Shown here: in pieces, positions 33,697-42,366 of the stretch
How positions within the stretch are numbered: the first letter of the stretch is position 1
Layout: each line of letters opens with the position of its first letter
Assembly (NCBI RefSeq): GCF_001704635.1
Contig: NZ_MAXF01000234.1
Span: forward strand, 1 to 49,693
Direction: 5' to 3'
Origin: Streptomyces sparsogenes
Lineage (GTDB): Bacteria > Actinomycetota > Actinomycetes > Streptomycetales > Streptomycetaceae
DNA length: 49,693 bases
The notes under the pieces: model-generated
Database searches by the model: none
What the model saw: only the letters and a program-made list of their open reading frames with translations
Told to the model about the DNA's origin: nothing
Program-made: the position numbers and the translations under genes

Positions 33697-35118
33697 ATGC
33701 CGAACTCTCCCGCCGCGGTCTTCGAGCGGCTCACCACCACCGTCCCGCCGGTCCGCACCGAGGTTTGTCTCGGCACCGCCTGCGTGCTCGGCGGCGGCGT
33801 GGCCGGCCTGGTCGCGGCCCGCGTGCTCGCGGACCACGCCACCCGTGTCGTGATCATCGAGCCCGACCAGCCGGAAGCCGCGCTCAGCGGCGCGGCTCGT
33901 CCCGGCGTCCCGCAGGGCTCCCAGGTGCACCTCCTGCTGCCCGGCGGACGCGCCCAGCTCGAACGCTTCTTCCCCGGTGTCGTGGCACAGGCCCTCGCCG
34001 GGGGTGCTGTCTCGTGCGGTCCGGAGCGCACCGCCACCTACCTCGACGACGTCGAGCAGATCGCCACGCCCAACGCGCGGTTCCTGGGGAGCAGTCGCCC
34101 CTTCCTGGAGTCGCTGATCCGTCGGCGCACGCTCGCACTGCCCAACGTCGAGCTGGTGAGTGGACGCGTCATTGGGCTGCGGTACGCGCGCGGCGCCGTC
34201 GAGTCGGTGCGCTACGCGGTCGGCGGCGACCACGTCGTCGTCCCAGCCGACTTCGTCGTCGACGCCTCCGGCCGCGGCAGCAGACTGAGTGACTGGCTGG
34301 AGCAGGGCGGCTGGCCCCGACCGGAGACGCAACGGCTCCAGGCCGACATCCGCTACCTGTCTGCCCGCTTCACGCGCTCGGCCGACTGGGACGGCCCCCT
34401 CAGCGGCATCTCCCGCTACAGCCCGCACTTCCCGAAGGACATCGCCGGAGCGGCGGTCAACCCGATCGAGAACCAGCAGTGGGCGGTGATGCTCGCCCAC
34501 TTCGGCAACGGCGCCGAGGGCCGCACGGCCGACGAGTTCGTCGCCCGGTGCCGTGAGCTGCCACCGATCTTCCAGGAAGCCGTCAAGGGCGAAATCGTCG
34601 GCGATGTCGTCCCGTACCGCCACCCCGACAGCAGGTGGCGCCACTTCGAGGCGCTCGACCGCTTCCCCGCCCGCCTGGCGGTCCTCGGCGACGCCGTCGC
34701 CTCGTTCAACCCCCTGTACGGGCAGGGTATGTCCTCGGCCGCGCTCCACGCCTCCTGCCTGTCGGAGTACCTGTGCTCCGGCCCCGACCTGGACGCCCCG
34801 GCCCGGCACTTCCTCGAGCTGGAAAAGGTCGTCGTCGAGGCCGCGTGGCAGACGTCCACGGCCGGCGACGCCATCCGGCTGGGCCTGGCAACGCCACCGG
34901 CCACCGATCAGGGGCGGCGGCAGGCGTGGGCCCTGCGACAGGTGCGGGAGGCAGCGGGCCGGGACGAGCAGGTCGGCACGGCCCTGCGGGCGGTGGGGTT
35001 CATGACCGCCCATCCGGCGTCGCTGATGGCACCGGAGTTGGTGCTTCGCGCGGCGCGGGTCAACGGTGTGCCGGAGGAGCGGATCCGGCAGGAGTACACG
35101 ATGACGGAGACGACGTGA
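33697..35118 (+). CDS. FAD-dependent monooxygenase/epoxidase
   Basis: A 473-residue flavoprotein. The N-terminal ACVLGGGVAGLVAARVLAD (GGGVAG at 32-37) is the ADP-binding fold, PQGSQVHLLLPGGRAQLERFFPG is characteristic of the polyether/indole-terpenoid epoxidase group and related hydroxylases, FVVDASGRGSRLSDWL follows, and GDAVASFNPLYGQGMSSA (Asp332) closes the FAD site. ATG 33697 is chosen for GAGGG 5 bases upstream; ATG 33685 overlaps the upstream stop. It is co-directional with the UbiC-like gene and overlaps the SnoaL-like gene, so the three are co-expressed. It probably epoxidises or hydroxylates the prenylated product. Oxidation site unknown. Confidence 0.85.
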   Translation: MPNSPAAVFERLTTTVPPVRTEVCLGTACVLGGGVAGLVAARVLADHATRVVIIEPDQPEAALSGAARPGVPQGSQVHLLLPGGRAQLERFFPGVVAQALAGGAVSCGPERTATYLDDVEQIATPNARFLGSSRPFLESLIRRRTLALPNVELVSGRVIGLRYARGAVESVRYAVGGDHVVVPADFVVDASGRGSRLSDWLEQGGWPRPETQRLQADIRYLSARFTRSADWDGPLSGISRYSPHFPKDIAGAAVNPIENQQWAVMLAHFGNGAEGRTADEFVARCRELPPIFQEAVKGEIVGDVVPYRHPDSRWRHFEALDRFPARLAVLGDAVASFNPLYGQGMSSAALHASCLSEYLCSGPDLDAPARHFLELEKVVVEAAWQTSTAGDAIRLGLATPPATDQGRRQAWALRQVREAAGRDEQVGTALRAVGFMTAHPASLMAPELVLRAARVNGVPEERIRQEYTMTETT

Positions 35119-35492
35119 CGGGCCAGATGACGCACACAGCACTCGACCGCTACATGGAGCTCGCCGACCGCGCCGTGCGGGACCCCTCGGCGCTGGCGGA
35201 GCTCCCCACGATCTTCGCGCCGGACGCCACCGTGAGGCTGCGCGACGAGCCGGTGACCGGCATGCCCGCCATCATGGAGTTCTACCGGGTGTTCGTGGCG
35301 GCGGTGGCCGAGAGCAAGCACTACTGGACAACCACGATTCTCGAGGACGGCACGATCGAGTCGCACTGGGTCGTCGCGGCGCGCCGGGCCGACGGCAGCC
35401 TGATGACCGCGGCCGGGGTCGAGCACGCGACCGTCGACACCGATGGGTTGATCACGAACCTGCGCAACCGGTACACCCGTCCGCCGGGCTGA
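35115..35492 (+). CDS. SnoaL-like/NTF2-fold protein
   Basis: A 125-residue single-domain protein. ALDRYMELADRAVRDPSALAELPTIFAPDATVRL, then MPAIMEFYRVFVAAVAESKHYW and a final VDTDGLITNLRNRYTRPPG fit the NTF2-like cone fold (SnoaL-like). Members serve as cyclases, epoxide hydrolases or accessory hydroxylases in natural-product pathways. GTG 35115 overlaps the stop of the FAD gene and has GGAG 5 bases upstream; ATG 35127 is an alternative. Tight coupling to an epoxidase-type flavoprotein suggests it opens or rearranges an epoxide. It is the last gene of the block before an IS701 pseudogene. Confidence 0.78.
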   Translation: MTGQMTHTALDRYMELADRAVRDPSALAELPTIFAPDATVRLRDEPVTGMPAIMEFYRVFVAAVAESKHYWTTTILEDGTIESHWVVAARRADGSLMTAAGVEHATVDTDGLITNLRNRYTRPPG

Positions 35493-35506
35493 CCAGACCC
35501 GGCCTA

Positions 35507-36229
35507 CGGGCCTTCGCCGATGCGCCGGTAGCTGCCGAGAAGGGTCGGGCCGCGGTTGCCGCACGTCCCGCCGCGCCGCCCGGACGGGGTGGTGCGCATC
35601 GACGGGCCGTTCGGGGCCCCGTAGGCGGCGAGGGCGGTCAGGAAGGCCGGGCGAGCATGGCGAGCGTGATGTGCCGGTGCCAGGAGGCCCAGGTGCGGAC
35701 CTCGTAGTGGTCGAGCCCGACTTGGCCCTTGGCGGCCTGGAAGCACTCCTCGACGCTCCACCGGAAACCGGCGACGCGGACCAGTTCGGACAGGGGCCCC
35801 TCGGGGGGTGACCAGCACAGGCAGAAGGCGAGTTCGGCGGTGGACCGGTTGCGCCGGATGAGCCGGCGGCGGTGACCGCCGGCGCCGGCGTGGATCTGCG
35901 GTGCTGGTGTCTTGCCTCTGCCCTCCTGCCGAGGACCGGCCCTTCTTCAGGAAGCCGGTCTCGTCGGCCACGAGAACCCTGCCGTCGGCGCCGAGGTGTT
36001 CGGCGGCGTAGGCACGCACCTCGTCGCGGACCGACTCGGCGTCCCAGCGGACGTAGCACAGCAGACGCTGCATCGGCTCGGGCCGGGCATGGCCGGCCTG
36101 TTCGGCCAGCTGCCAGCAGTTCTTCCGCTCGACGCTGCGACAGCAGCCCGAGCGGGCAGGCGCGGGCCGCGGCTCGAGGCTCAACTCGCATGAACCTGCC
36201 GAGATCCGGGCCATGGCCTGGTCGGGCAT
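35507..36229 (-). pseudogene. IS701-family transposase pseudogene
   Basis: The N-terminal half reads in one frame: ERKNCWQLAEQAGHARPEPMQRLL, DAESVRDEVRAYAAEHLGADG, then RVLVADETGFLKKGRSSAG. That is the IS701 DDE region including a catalytic Asp. The rest needs other frames, with WSVEECFQAAKGQVGLDHYEV-type sequence and a final AFLTALAAYG. The middle is shortened and frameshifted, so the gene is inactive. It lies directly after the SnoaL-like gene and may have removed further cluster genes. Confidence 0.8.
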
Positions 36230-36558
36230 CGCCCGCCAACGGGGAGGGCCTACGTCTTGGCCTGCGGCCACCGCACGATCTTCAGGAGTCCGCACCCCCC
36301 CGATGATCACGCGGTGGCCGTACCCGTTCCCAGCCGGGTCCGCTGCAAGATCGCGGAGTCAGACTGGAGTACCAGGAACGGGCAGCCGTTTCCAGCGGGG
36401 CGCCGGACAGCCCCGACCCAGCCGCCTCACGTGGTCTGCGTCCCCGCGGGCGGCCTACCCCTGCATGCGCGCGGGTCGGTAGCATTCTGCCGGCGTGTGG
36501 GCGGATTTACGGGGGCGCTGGACTGCTATTCCAGGCCTCCGGGGTGTTAAGGGGAGAT
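36230..36558. other. Upstream region of the kinase gene
   Basis: This 329-base stretch has no convincing gene. It presumably carries the kinase promoter, but I could not identify clear boxes. GTG at 36544 is an in-frame alternative start for the kinase. Confidence 0.35.
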
Positions 36559-38280
36559 ATGGAACCTGGCGACGTGCTCGATGCCCGTTACCGGCTCGTC
36601 AGGCTGTTGGGCAAAGGCGGCTTCGGTGCGGTGTGGCGTGCGCAGGATATGTACACCCGCGGCGACGTGGCGATCAAGATCATGCATTCGAGCCAGCACC
36701 CCAAGGCAGTCCAGCGGTTCATCGACGAGGCGATCACCGCCGGGCATCTGAGAAACAAGCACATAGTGGCCGTATATGGTCACGGTCGCACCATGCATGA
36801 GGGGCGGGATCTCCTCTATCTGGTGATGGAACTCCTCGATGGGGAACCGCTGAGCAGCCTTCTTGAAAAGAATCCAGGGCCAGTCCCGCTGGCGCACGCG
36901 CTGAAGTGGGTTTTGCAGATTTGCGACGCCTTGGCTGCAGCCCACCGGAACGGAGTGGTGCACCGCGACATCAAACCCGCCAACGTCATGATCCAGAAAT
37001 CCGGGGAAGCCAAGGTCGTTGATTTCGGCATCGCCAAGAACAGCTCGATGCCGCAAGCATTGACCTCCACCGGCATGGTGATCGGCTCGTTTCCGTACAT
37101 GGCGCCTGAACGCTTCACCAGCAACCACGCAGATGCCCGCTCCGATTTATACTCACTCGGCTGCCTACTGTTCGAGCTATGCACCGGGAGCACTCCCTTC
37201 GCCGGAGAGAGTCCCGTCAATTTCATGTATGGGCACGTGCAGCTGACACCAAGCACGCCAAGCAGCATTAATGGTGAATTGCCATCAGCTGTCGATGAAC
37301 TAATACTTGGGCTCCTCGCCAAGGACCCAGAATCCCGCCCAGGTGATGCGACACTGCTCCAACAGCAGATACTGCCCATCCTTGACACCCACAGCAGACC
37401 AGACCGTCCAGGGCCGAGATTGGCTCTGAGATACGCGGCCGGCAGCCACGCGGGCTTGACCCTCCCGCACAGCCAAGATTCTGCCTACGCCGGTCCGCAT
37501 CTGCTCGCTGTCGCCTCCGGCGTAGGAGCGGGAGGAATGGGGAGGGCTGCTTCAGCCGAGGTGATCTCGACGCTGGTCGGACTCGATACGGAGCCTCCCG
37601 CCTCAAGCAGTGCGGACGTCTGCTCGCTGCTGTGCGATTCGGTGGCGCTCGCAAGTAACGGAGTACGGCACCTGGCAGCCGCAAACCCGCAGGTGGAGGG
37701 AGTCGGGGCGTCGCTTACTGCACTGTTGTGGACCGGGGAGACTTTGGCCCTCGCCCACATAGGGTCCTGTCGAGGGTATCTCCTCCGTGACGGCGAGCTC
37801 TGGCAGATGACGCACGACCACACGTGGGCCCAACAGATGGTCGACGAAGGCCGCATCACCCCGGAGGAGGCCGCCTCTCACCCACAGCATTCCCGGCTGA
37901 TTCGCATGCTGGGAAATGGTGTCGACATGGAGCCTGATGCCTCCATCCGTAAATGCAATCCCGGGGACCGCTACCTCCTCTGCTCGGATGGGTTGTCGAG
38001 CGTTGTCGGCCCCCAGTCTATTTTTGAGGTGCTGTCTGATCGGCAGGTTCCGCAAGAGGCGATTCGGGAACTGATACAACTGGCACTGCGCGGTGGTGGC
38101 CCTGATAACGTCACTGCGGTCATCGCGGACATTGTGGTTCTCGATGAAAACGACATTCCTGGCGGGCTCGGCAAAGGATCTCCCATCCCGCCAAGTTCCC
38201 GCCTCGACGATGTCCCCATCGTCGTGGGAGCCGTTGCAGAATCGGATCTCCGCCTCAACCCCGGGCCGCTCGCAGGCTAG
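36559..38280 (+). CDS. Ser/Thr protein kinase fused to a degenerate PP2C phosphatase domain
   Basis: A 573-residue cytosolic fusion without membrane segments. Residues 10-275 are a Hanks-type kinase with intact GKGGFGAVW (18-26), Lys40, HRDIKPANV (135-143), DFG (155-157) and APERF. Residues about 295-530 follow the PP2C fold. Asp307 (SQDS), Asp477 (CSDG) and Asp516 (GGPDNVT) remain, but the ADGMGG metal motif is VASGVGAGG (Ser320 for Asp) and the HIGDSR motif is HIGSCR (Ser403 for Asp). Two metal ligands are therefore lost and a pseudophosphatase is likely. Base use is less GC-rich than its neighbours, and IS remnants flank it, suggesting transfer. The ATG has AAGGGG 4 bases upstream. Target unknown. 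Confidence 0.9.
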   Translation: MEPGDVLDARYRLVRLLGKGGFGAVWRAQDMYTRGDVAIKIMHSSQHPKAVQRFIDEAITAGHLRNKHIVAVYGHGRTMHEGRDLLYLVMELLDGEPLSSLLEKNPGPVPLAHALKWVLQICDALAAAHRNGVVHRDIKPANVMIQKSGEAKVVDFGIAKNSSMPQALTSTGMVIGSFPYMAPERFTSNHADARSDLYSLGCLLFELCTGSTPFAGESPVNFMYGHVQLTPSTPSSINGELPSAVDELILGLLAKDPESRPGDATLLQQQILPILDTHSRPDRPGPRLALRYAAGSHAGLTLPHSQDSAYAGPHLLAVASGVGAGGMGRAASAEVISTLVGLDTEPPASSSADVCSLLCDSVALASNGVRHLAAANPQVEGVGASLTALLWTGETLALAHIGSCRGYLLRDGELWQMTHDHTWAQQMVDEGRITPEEAASHPQHSRLIRMLGNGVDMEPDASIRKCNPGDRYLLCSDGLSSVVGPQSIFEVLSDRQVPQEAIRELIQLALRGGGPDNVTAVIADIVVLDENDIPGGLGKGSPIPPSSRLDDVPIVVGAVAESDLRLNPGPLAG

Positions 38281-38329
38281 GTCCTTTCTTTGGGATCTTG
38301 TCGGCTAAGAGGTCGTTTTCTCCCGAGTT

Positions 38330-38994
38330 TCATCCCGGAATTGGTGTTTGATCCCATAGTGTCGGGTCGCGCCAGGAGATGGTGGCTTCGCCGGTGAGGC
38401 GGCGGGCCATGAGGTCGGTCATGGCGAGGTGGATCATGGCTTCGGAGCGGGCGGGCAGCGTCTCGTAGTCGCGCGTGAGGCGACGGTGGAACATCAGCCA
38501 ACCGTAGGTGCGCTCGACGGTCCAGCGTTTGGGGAGCGGGGTGAATCCCCTGGTCCCGGGGGCGCGTTGCACGATTTCCATGTCGATGCCGAGGCGGGTG
38601 GCGTGTTCGACGAGGTGCCGGCGGTAGCCGCCGTCCACCCAGGCTTTGCGGACCGAGGGGTGGGCGGTGGCCACCTGGCCGACCAGGTGGGTGCCGGCGA
38701 CGGCGTCCCGCACGCTCGCGGCCGTGACCAGCACTGCCAGGAGCAATCCGGGCGTGTCGGTGACGATGCTCCGCTTGCGGCCTACGATCACTTGGCGAAG
38801 TAGCCGTACACGGTTTCCCGGGGCGGGAAGTCGTGCGGCAGGTAGCGCCACTGCACCCCGGTGCGGTCCACGTACAGGATCGCGTTCATGATCTCGCGTA
38901 AGTCGTGCTTCGGCGGGCGCCCGATGTTCAGCGCATGCCGGCGCCGCTCGGCCCGCCAGGCGACCGCCGAAGGCGACACCGTCTTCGCCCGCAC
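38330..38994 (-). pseudogene. IS5-family transposase with internal deletion
   Basis: The first frame gives GRPPKHDLREIMNAILYVDRTG, then VQWRYLPHDFPPRETVYGYFAK. The sequence then jumps, in another frame, to VIVGRKRSIVTDTPGLLLAVLV, AWVDGGYRRHLVEHA and TPLPKRWTVERTYGWLMFHRRL, with the final catalytic Glu. The segment with the first catalytic Asp (normally in a DSQSVKTS block) is deleted, about 60 residues, so the copy is dead. It follows the kinase-PP2C gene by about 50 bases. Confidence 0.85.
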
Positions 38995-39291
38995 CCTTCA
39001 CGGCGCGGCAGAACGCGCCCGCGCCCTGGCCGGCCGGCAGCGTTCGGTGTGGTGACCGGCCCGGCCGTGCCCCCGGCGGTTCAGCCGTCCTTGGTCGCCC
39101 GCTCGAGAGCCGGGGCGACGTGCAGCGCGTTCGCCCCGATCGTCAGGGCCGGCCGGACGGTGGGCATCCACTCCCGCCCCGACGGGGGTGCTGGACGGGG
39201 CGGTCGGGGTCCGCGCGGCCCTGTGAAGCGCGGGGTCCGGACAGGCCGGACCCCGCGCAAGAGGGTGCTCACGATCCTTCGTACCTGGTGC
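38995..39291. other. Gap between the IS5 remnant and the secreted hydrolase gene
   Basis: A short plus-strand frame ending at 39055 (ARQATAEGDTVFARTLHGAAERARALAGRQRSVW) looks like the 3' stub of an unidentified gene cut by the IS5 element. The rest holds the terminator hairpin at 39228-39258. Confidence 0.35.
39228..39258 (-). terminator. Strong hairpin terminator for the secreted hydrolase gene
   Basis: GCGCGGGGTCCGG (39228-39240) and CCGGACCCCGCGC (39246-39258) form a perfect 13-bp stem with a 5-base loop, 33 bases past the minus-strand stop at 39292. No T-tract follows. Confidence 0.8.
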
Positions 39292-42060
39292 TTACGGCTT
39301 GTCGAGCACCGTTCCCGTCAGCACCGGCTTGCCGGGCAGCGGCTCGGCGTTGTCGTCGGTCAGCGCGAGGCGCATCGACTCGGCCGGCTCGGCCACGTGG
39401 TCCCGCACGGTCGGTACGGCGAAGTCCACGCTGGTGCTCCCGGGCGGGATGTTCAGCCACACCCACAGGTCCGCGTCGGACAGCGGCCGCTCGGGGTCGG
39501 GCGCGTCACCGGACCAGTCCTTGAGCCATTGCGGGTCCACGTCCTTGGTGGACAGCTCGGCGCCCTCGGAGACCGGAAGTACCCGCACCGGCTGCCAGAT
39601 GTCCACCGCCGTGGGCGCGTCCAGGGACAACCGCCAGGTCAGCTTCTCTCCCTCGGTCACCCGGTCCGCGACCGGAGAGAGGGTGATCGCCGGCGCGGGG
39701 TCGTCGTTCTCGACGGTGAGCCCGCCCCGGTGCTTGCCGACGACGGCGTTGTGGACGGCCTTCACGGCGATGTCGTGGGCCACGTCGTCACCGTAGACCG
39801 TGTCGCCGTTCACCTCGACCGGCACGTCGATCGCGTCGCTGCCGGGCCGTACGGTCACGAGCCGGTTCTTGGCCCGGCCGCCGTCCGGGTCGAGGACGTA
39901 CACGCGGACCTGCCCGCTGCCGTGCCCGGAGATCTCGACCGGAATCCGGTAGGTGCGGGTGCCCGAGTCGCCCTCCTTGACGACCGTGCGGCCCACGTCG
40001 ACGCGCGGCAGCGCGGCGGCCTTCACCGGCAACGTGCCGGGCGCCCAGCCCCAGGCGTCCATCAGCCAGGCCTGCCCGGACTGTGAACGGGGCGTCAGCT
40101 CGAGGGACGTGACATGCCGGAGATCGAGCCCGGCCCGGGTCGCGGCCGACAGCGGGACCCGCAGCTCCTGAGCCCAGTAGGAGGCGGTGTTCGCGGAGCC
40201 CGGGAGCCCGTCCACCTGGACCGAGCCCAGTGTCGCCCGACGGTGGGAGGAGTCGGTGACGGACACGTCGAACTTCGTGCCGGTCGTGTTCGGCGGTACG
40301 AAGACCCGGAGCGCGAGCTTCTGGGAGTCGCGGAGGGAGAGCGGTTTGGCCGGAGTGATATGCGCGGCCGTGCCCGGCGCGGACCACTTCAGGGCCACCG
40401 CGCCGCGGCCGGTCTCCGGTTCCGCCTCCCACCACGCGAAGTGCGGTGACGATCCGGGGGCCTCCGGGTTCAGACAGGCCACGGCCGGGTCGGGGTCGAC
40501 CGCCGAACACAGCCGGGCGCCGGTCACCTTGACCCCGCCGTCCGGCAGGAAACCACCGCTGCGACGGCCGCCGACCGCGTGGGTCAGCACCCGGGCCGGG
40601 CCCGCGGACGGGGCCCGCTTGCCGGACCCGTCGAGCAGCGGACGCACCCGATCGTCCCCGGCGAGGAAGAGCCGGGCCGCGGCGGCGATGTATGTGGCGC
40701 CCGCCTTGTGCTGCTGGGCGGCGGTCAGCCGGGTCGCGGCACCCGGCGTGCACACCGGATCCGGCTGCTCCGGGTCGGTCCCGAAGTCGTCCATGGCCGG
40801 TGCGGCGGCCTCGCCCGGGGTCCACTCGCTGTTGAAGTAGTTGTGGTTGGCGCCGACCAGGTAGACCGCGCTGTGCAGTGCCGTACCCCGGCTGATCCCG
40901 CGCGTCCCGTCGACGAAGTTCTCGCCCTGCAGGTCCGACACGTCGCCGTCACAGCCCGGCAGCAGCGTCACGGACGGCACGTCGGCGACGGGATTCTGGC
41001 CGAAGATCGTCGGTCCGATGAGCACAGTCCCGCGCACCTTCCAGCGCACCGGACCCCGGTAGCCGTCCTCGGCGGCCGGCGGCGGGTAGAGGCTGTCCAT
41101 GGCGGCCCGGTTGACGCCCTCGCCACCGCGAGAGTGGCCGACGAGCAGGACACGGGAGAGGTCGGCCTTCGCCGCCTCGCGTACGACGGCCGGGGCGGAG
41201 GAGCGATGGGCGGTCCAGTCGGCCCAGTGGGCGAGGTGCTGCCGTACCAGCGAGGAACGCGCCTGCGCGCCGGCGTCCTCGGCCTGCCAGTCCTGGGCGT
41301 TGATGCCGTTCGCTGAGATCGACACCGTCACATAGCCCTGTGAGGCCAGCAGTCGCTGGTCGCGCAGATAGCCCAGGTAACTCGGGATCGGCTTGGAACC
41401 GTCCGCACAGGGCCAGTCGCCGGTCACGCCGTCCTCGGAGCCCGGCTTGTAGCAGGTTTCGTGGCGGCCGTGCAGGAACAGCGCGAGCGGCCGGCTGCCG
41501 GTGGCCCCCTTCGGCGCCACCACCTCGGCGGTCATCTCCACCGGGGTGTCGAACCCGGGCAGGCGCACCGGGGCGAGGTCGTACTCCCCGGTGACCGTGC
41601 GGTACGAGCCGGGTTTGCCCGGATCGACGCCGTTCGCCGGCGCCTGCGCGGGCCTCCGCGCCACGCGCGAGCCGGACCTGTGCGTGTCGTCGGCCGCCGC
41701 GTCCAGCCGGCGCCCCGCGGCCGTCACGCGCAGGGCCGTCAGCCGGTCGGGCCGCGTCGTGCCGAGTACGAGCCGGAAGGTCCGCCCGTCCCTCGCCGGT
41801 TTCGGCACTCCGAGCAGCCGGCCCCCGGTACGGAACTCGACCCGCGCATCCCCCATGGGCACGGCCTTCGGCGCGCGCCAGACCAGCTCACGCGCCCCAC
41901 CCTCCCCGTCGATCTGCCACCCCGGCGGGAGTGGGCTGTCGGCCGTCGCGCTCAACTGCCCGGATGGGCGCGGCTGTTCGGCCTGTGCCAGTCCGGGTGA
42001 GCCCGCCAGGGCCGCCAGCACCGCCAAGGCGGTCACACCTATTCGCCGGGCACGGATCAA
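39292..42060 (-). CDS. Large secreted alpha/beta-hydrolase-like protein with C-terminal beta domains
   Basis: A 922-residue exported protein. A TTG start at 42060 is chosen: GAGGAG lies about 7 bases upstream and the product then begins with a textbook signal peptide (IRARRIGVTALAVLAALAGSPGLAQAEQP). The open frame extends to a GTG at 42123 without that fit. Residues about 180-480 resemble an alpha/beta hydrolase: ALFLHGRHETCY, VLLVGHSRGGEGV with Ser310 as nucleophile, TLLPGCDGDV, and VGANHNYFNSEW with a His. The C-terminal 300 residues contain Calx-beta-like strands (RTVVKEGDSGTRTYRIPVEI, VTEGEKLTWRLSLD). It acts outside the cell, probably on an ester or lipid substrate. It stands alone, with a strong terminator. 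Confidence 0.8.
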   Translation of the reverse strand: MIRARRIGVTALAVLAALAGSPGLAQAEQPRPSGQLSATADSPLPPGWQIDGEGGARELVWRAPKAVPMGDARVEFRTGGRLLGVPKPARDGRTFRLVLGTTRPDRLTALRVTAAGRRLDAAADDTHRSGSRVARRPAQAPANGVDPGKPGSYRTVTGEYDLAPVRLPGFDTPVEMTAEVVAPKGATGSRPLALFLHGRHETCYKPGSEDGVTGDWPCADGSKPIPSYLGYLRDQRLLASQGYVTVSISANGINAQDWQAEDAGAQARSSLVRQHLAHWADWTAHRSSAPAVVREAAKADLSRVLLVGHSRGGEGVNRAAMDSLYPPPAAEDGYRGPVRWKVRGTVLIGPTIFGQNPVADVPSVTLLPGCDGDVSDLQGENFVDGTRGISRGTALHSAVYLVGANHNYFNSEWTPGEAAAPAMDDFGTDPEQPDPVCTPGAATRLTAAQQHKAGATYIAAAARLFLAGDDRVRPLLDGSGKRAPSAGPARVLTHAVGGRRSGGFLPDGGVKVTGARLCSAVDPDPAVACLNPEAPGSSPHFAWWEAEPETGRGAVALKWSAPGTAAHITPAKPLSLRDSQKLALRVFVPPNTTGTKFDVSVTDSSHRRATLGSVQVDGLPGSANTASYWAQELRVPLSAATRAGLDLRHVTSLELTPRSQSGQAWLMDAWGWAPGTLPVKAAALPRVDVGRTVVKEGDSGTRTYRIPVEISGHGSGQVRVYVLDPDGGRAKNRLVTVRPGSDAIDVPVEVNGDTVYGDDVAHDIAVKAVHNAVVGKHRGGLTVENDDPAPAITLSPVADRVTEGEKLTWRLSLDAPTAVDIWQPVRVLPVSEGAELSTKDVDPQWLKDWSGDAPDPERPLSDADLWVWLNIPPGSTSVDFAVPTVRDHVAEPAESMRLALTDDNAEPLPGKPVLTGTVLDKP

Positions 42061-42366
42061 TGATCCTCTCCTCAAAACCCCGTGCGCAGACGTCCCGTCC
42101 GTCCCGGGCGCCTCTCGCGTCACCTAGGACGGGGGAGAGGTGTCTGTGGGTTGTCCGTGAGGAGATGCCGAGAGCGGGCGAGCGCCGTGATCAAGCCAGT
42201 GCCACTGATCGCTCTCCGATACGTCGTCGGGCAGCACCGTCTCACCGCAGTGGGCGGTGCACGGAGGCGCCGACGAGTTCGGCGCCGGACGCGTCACCGC
42301 CGTGCTGATGGCCACCACCGTGAAGTCGGCTCACATGGGACGGAACGAGAGCTGCGGCATCCAGGC
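42061..42366. other. Gap between secreted hydrolase and esterase genes
   Basis: About 300 bases. A plus-strand frame (WAVHGGADEFGAGRVTAVLM) and a minus-strand frame are open but have no start or recognisable family. The region should hold the promoter of the secreted hydrolase gene; no clear boxes were seen. Confidence 0.4.

Noticed and set aside
38995..39055. Short plus-strand frame ending next to the IS5 remnant as a real gene
   Set aside because: It is too short and lacks an independent start; at best it is a 3' stub of a gene removed by the IS element.
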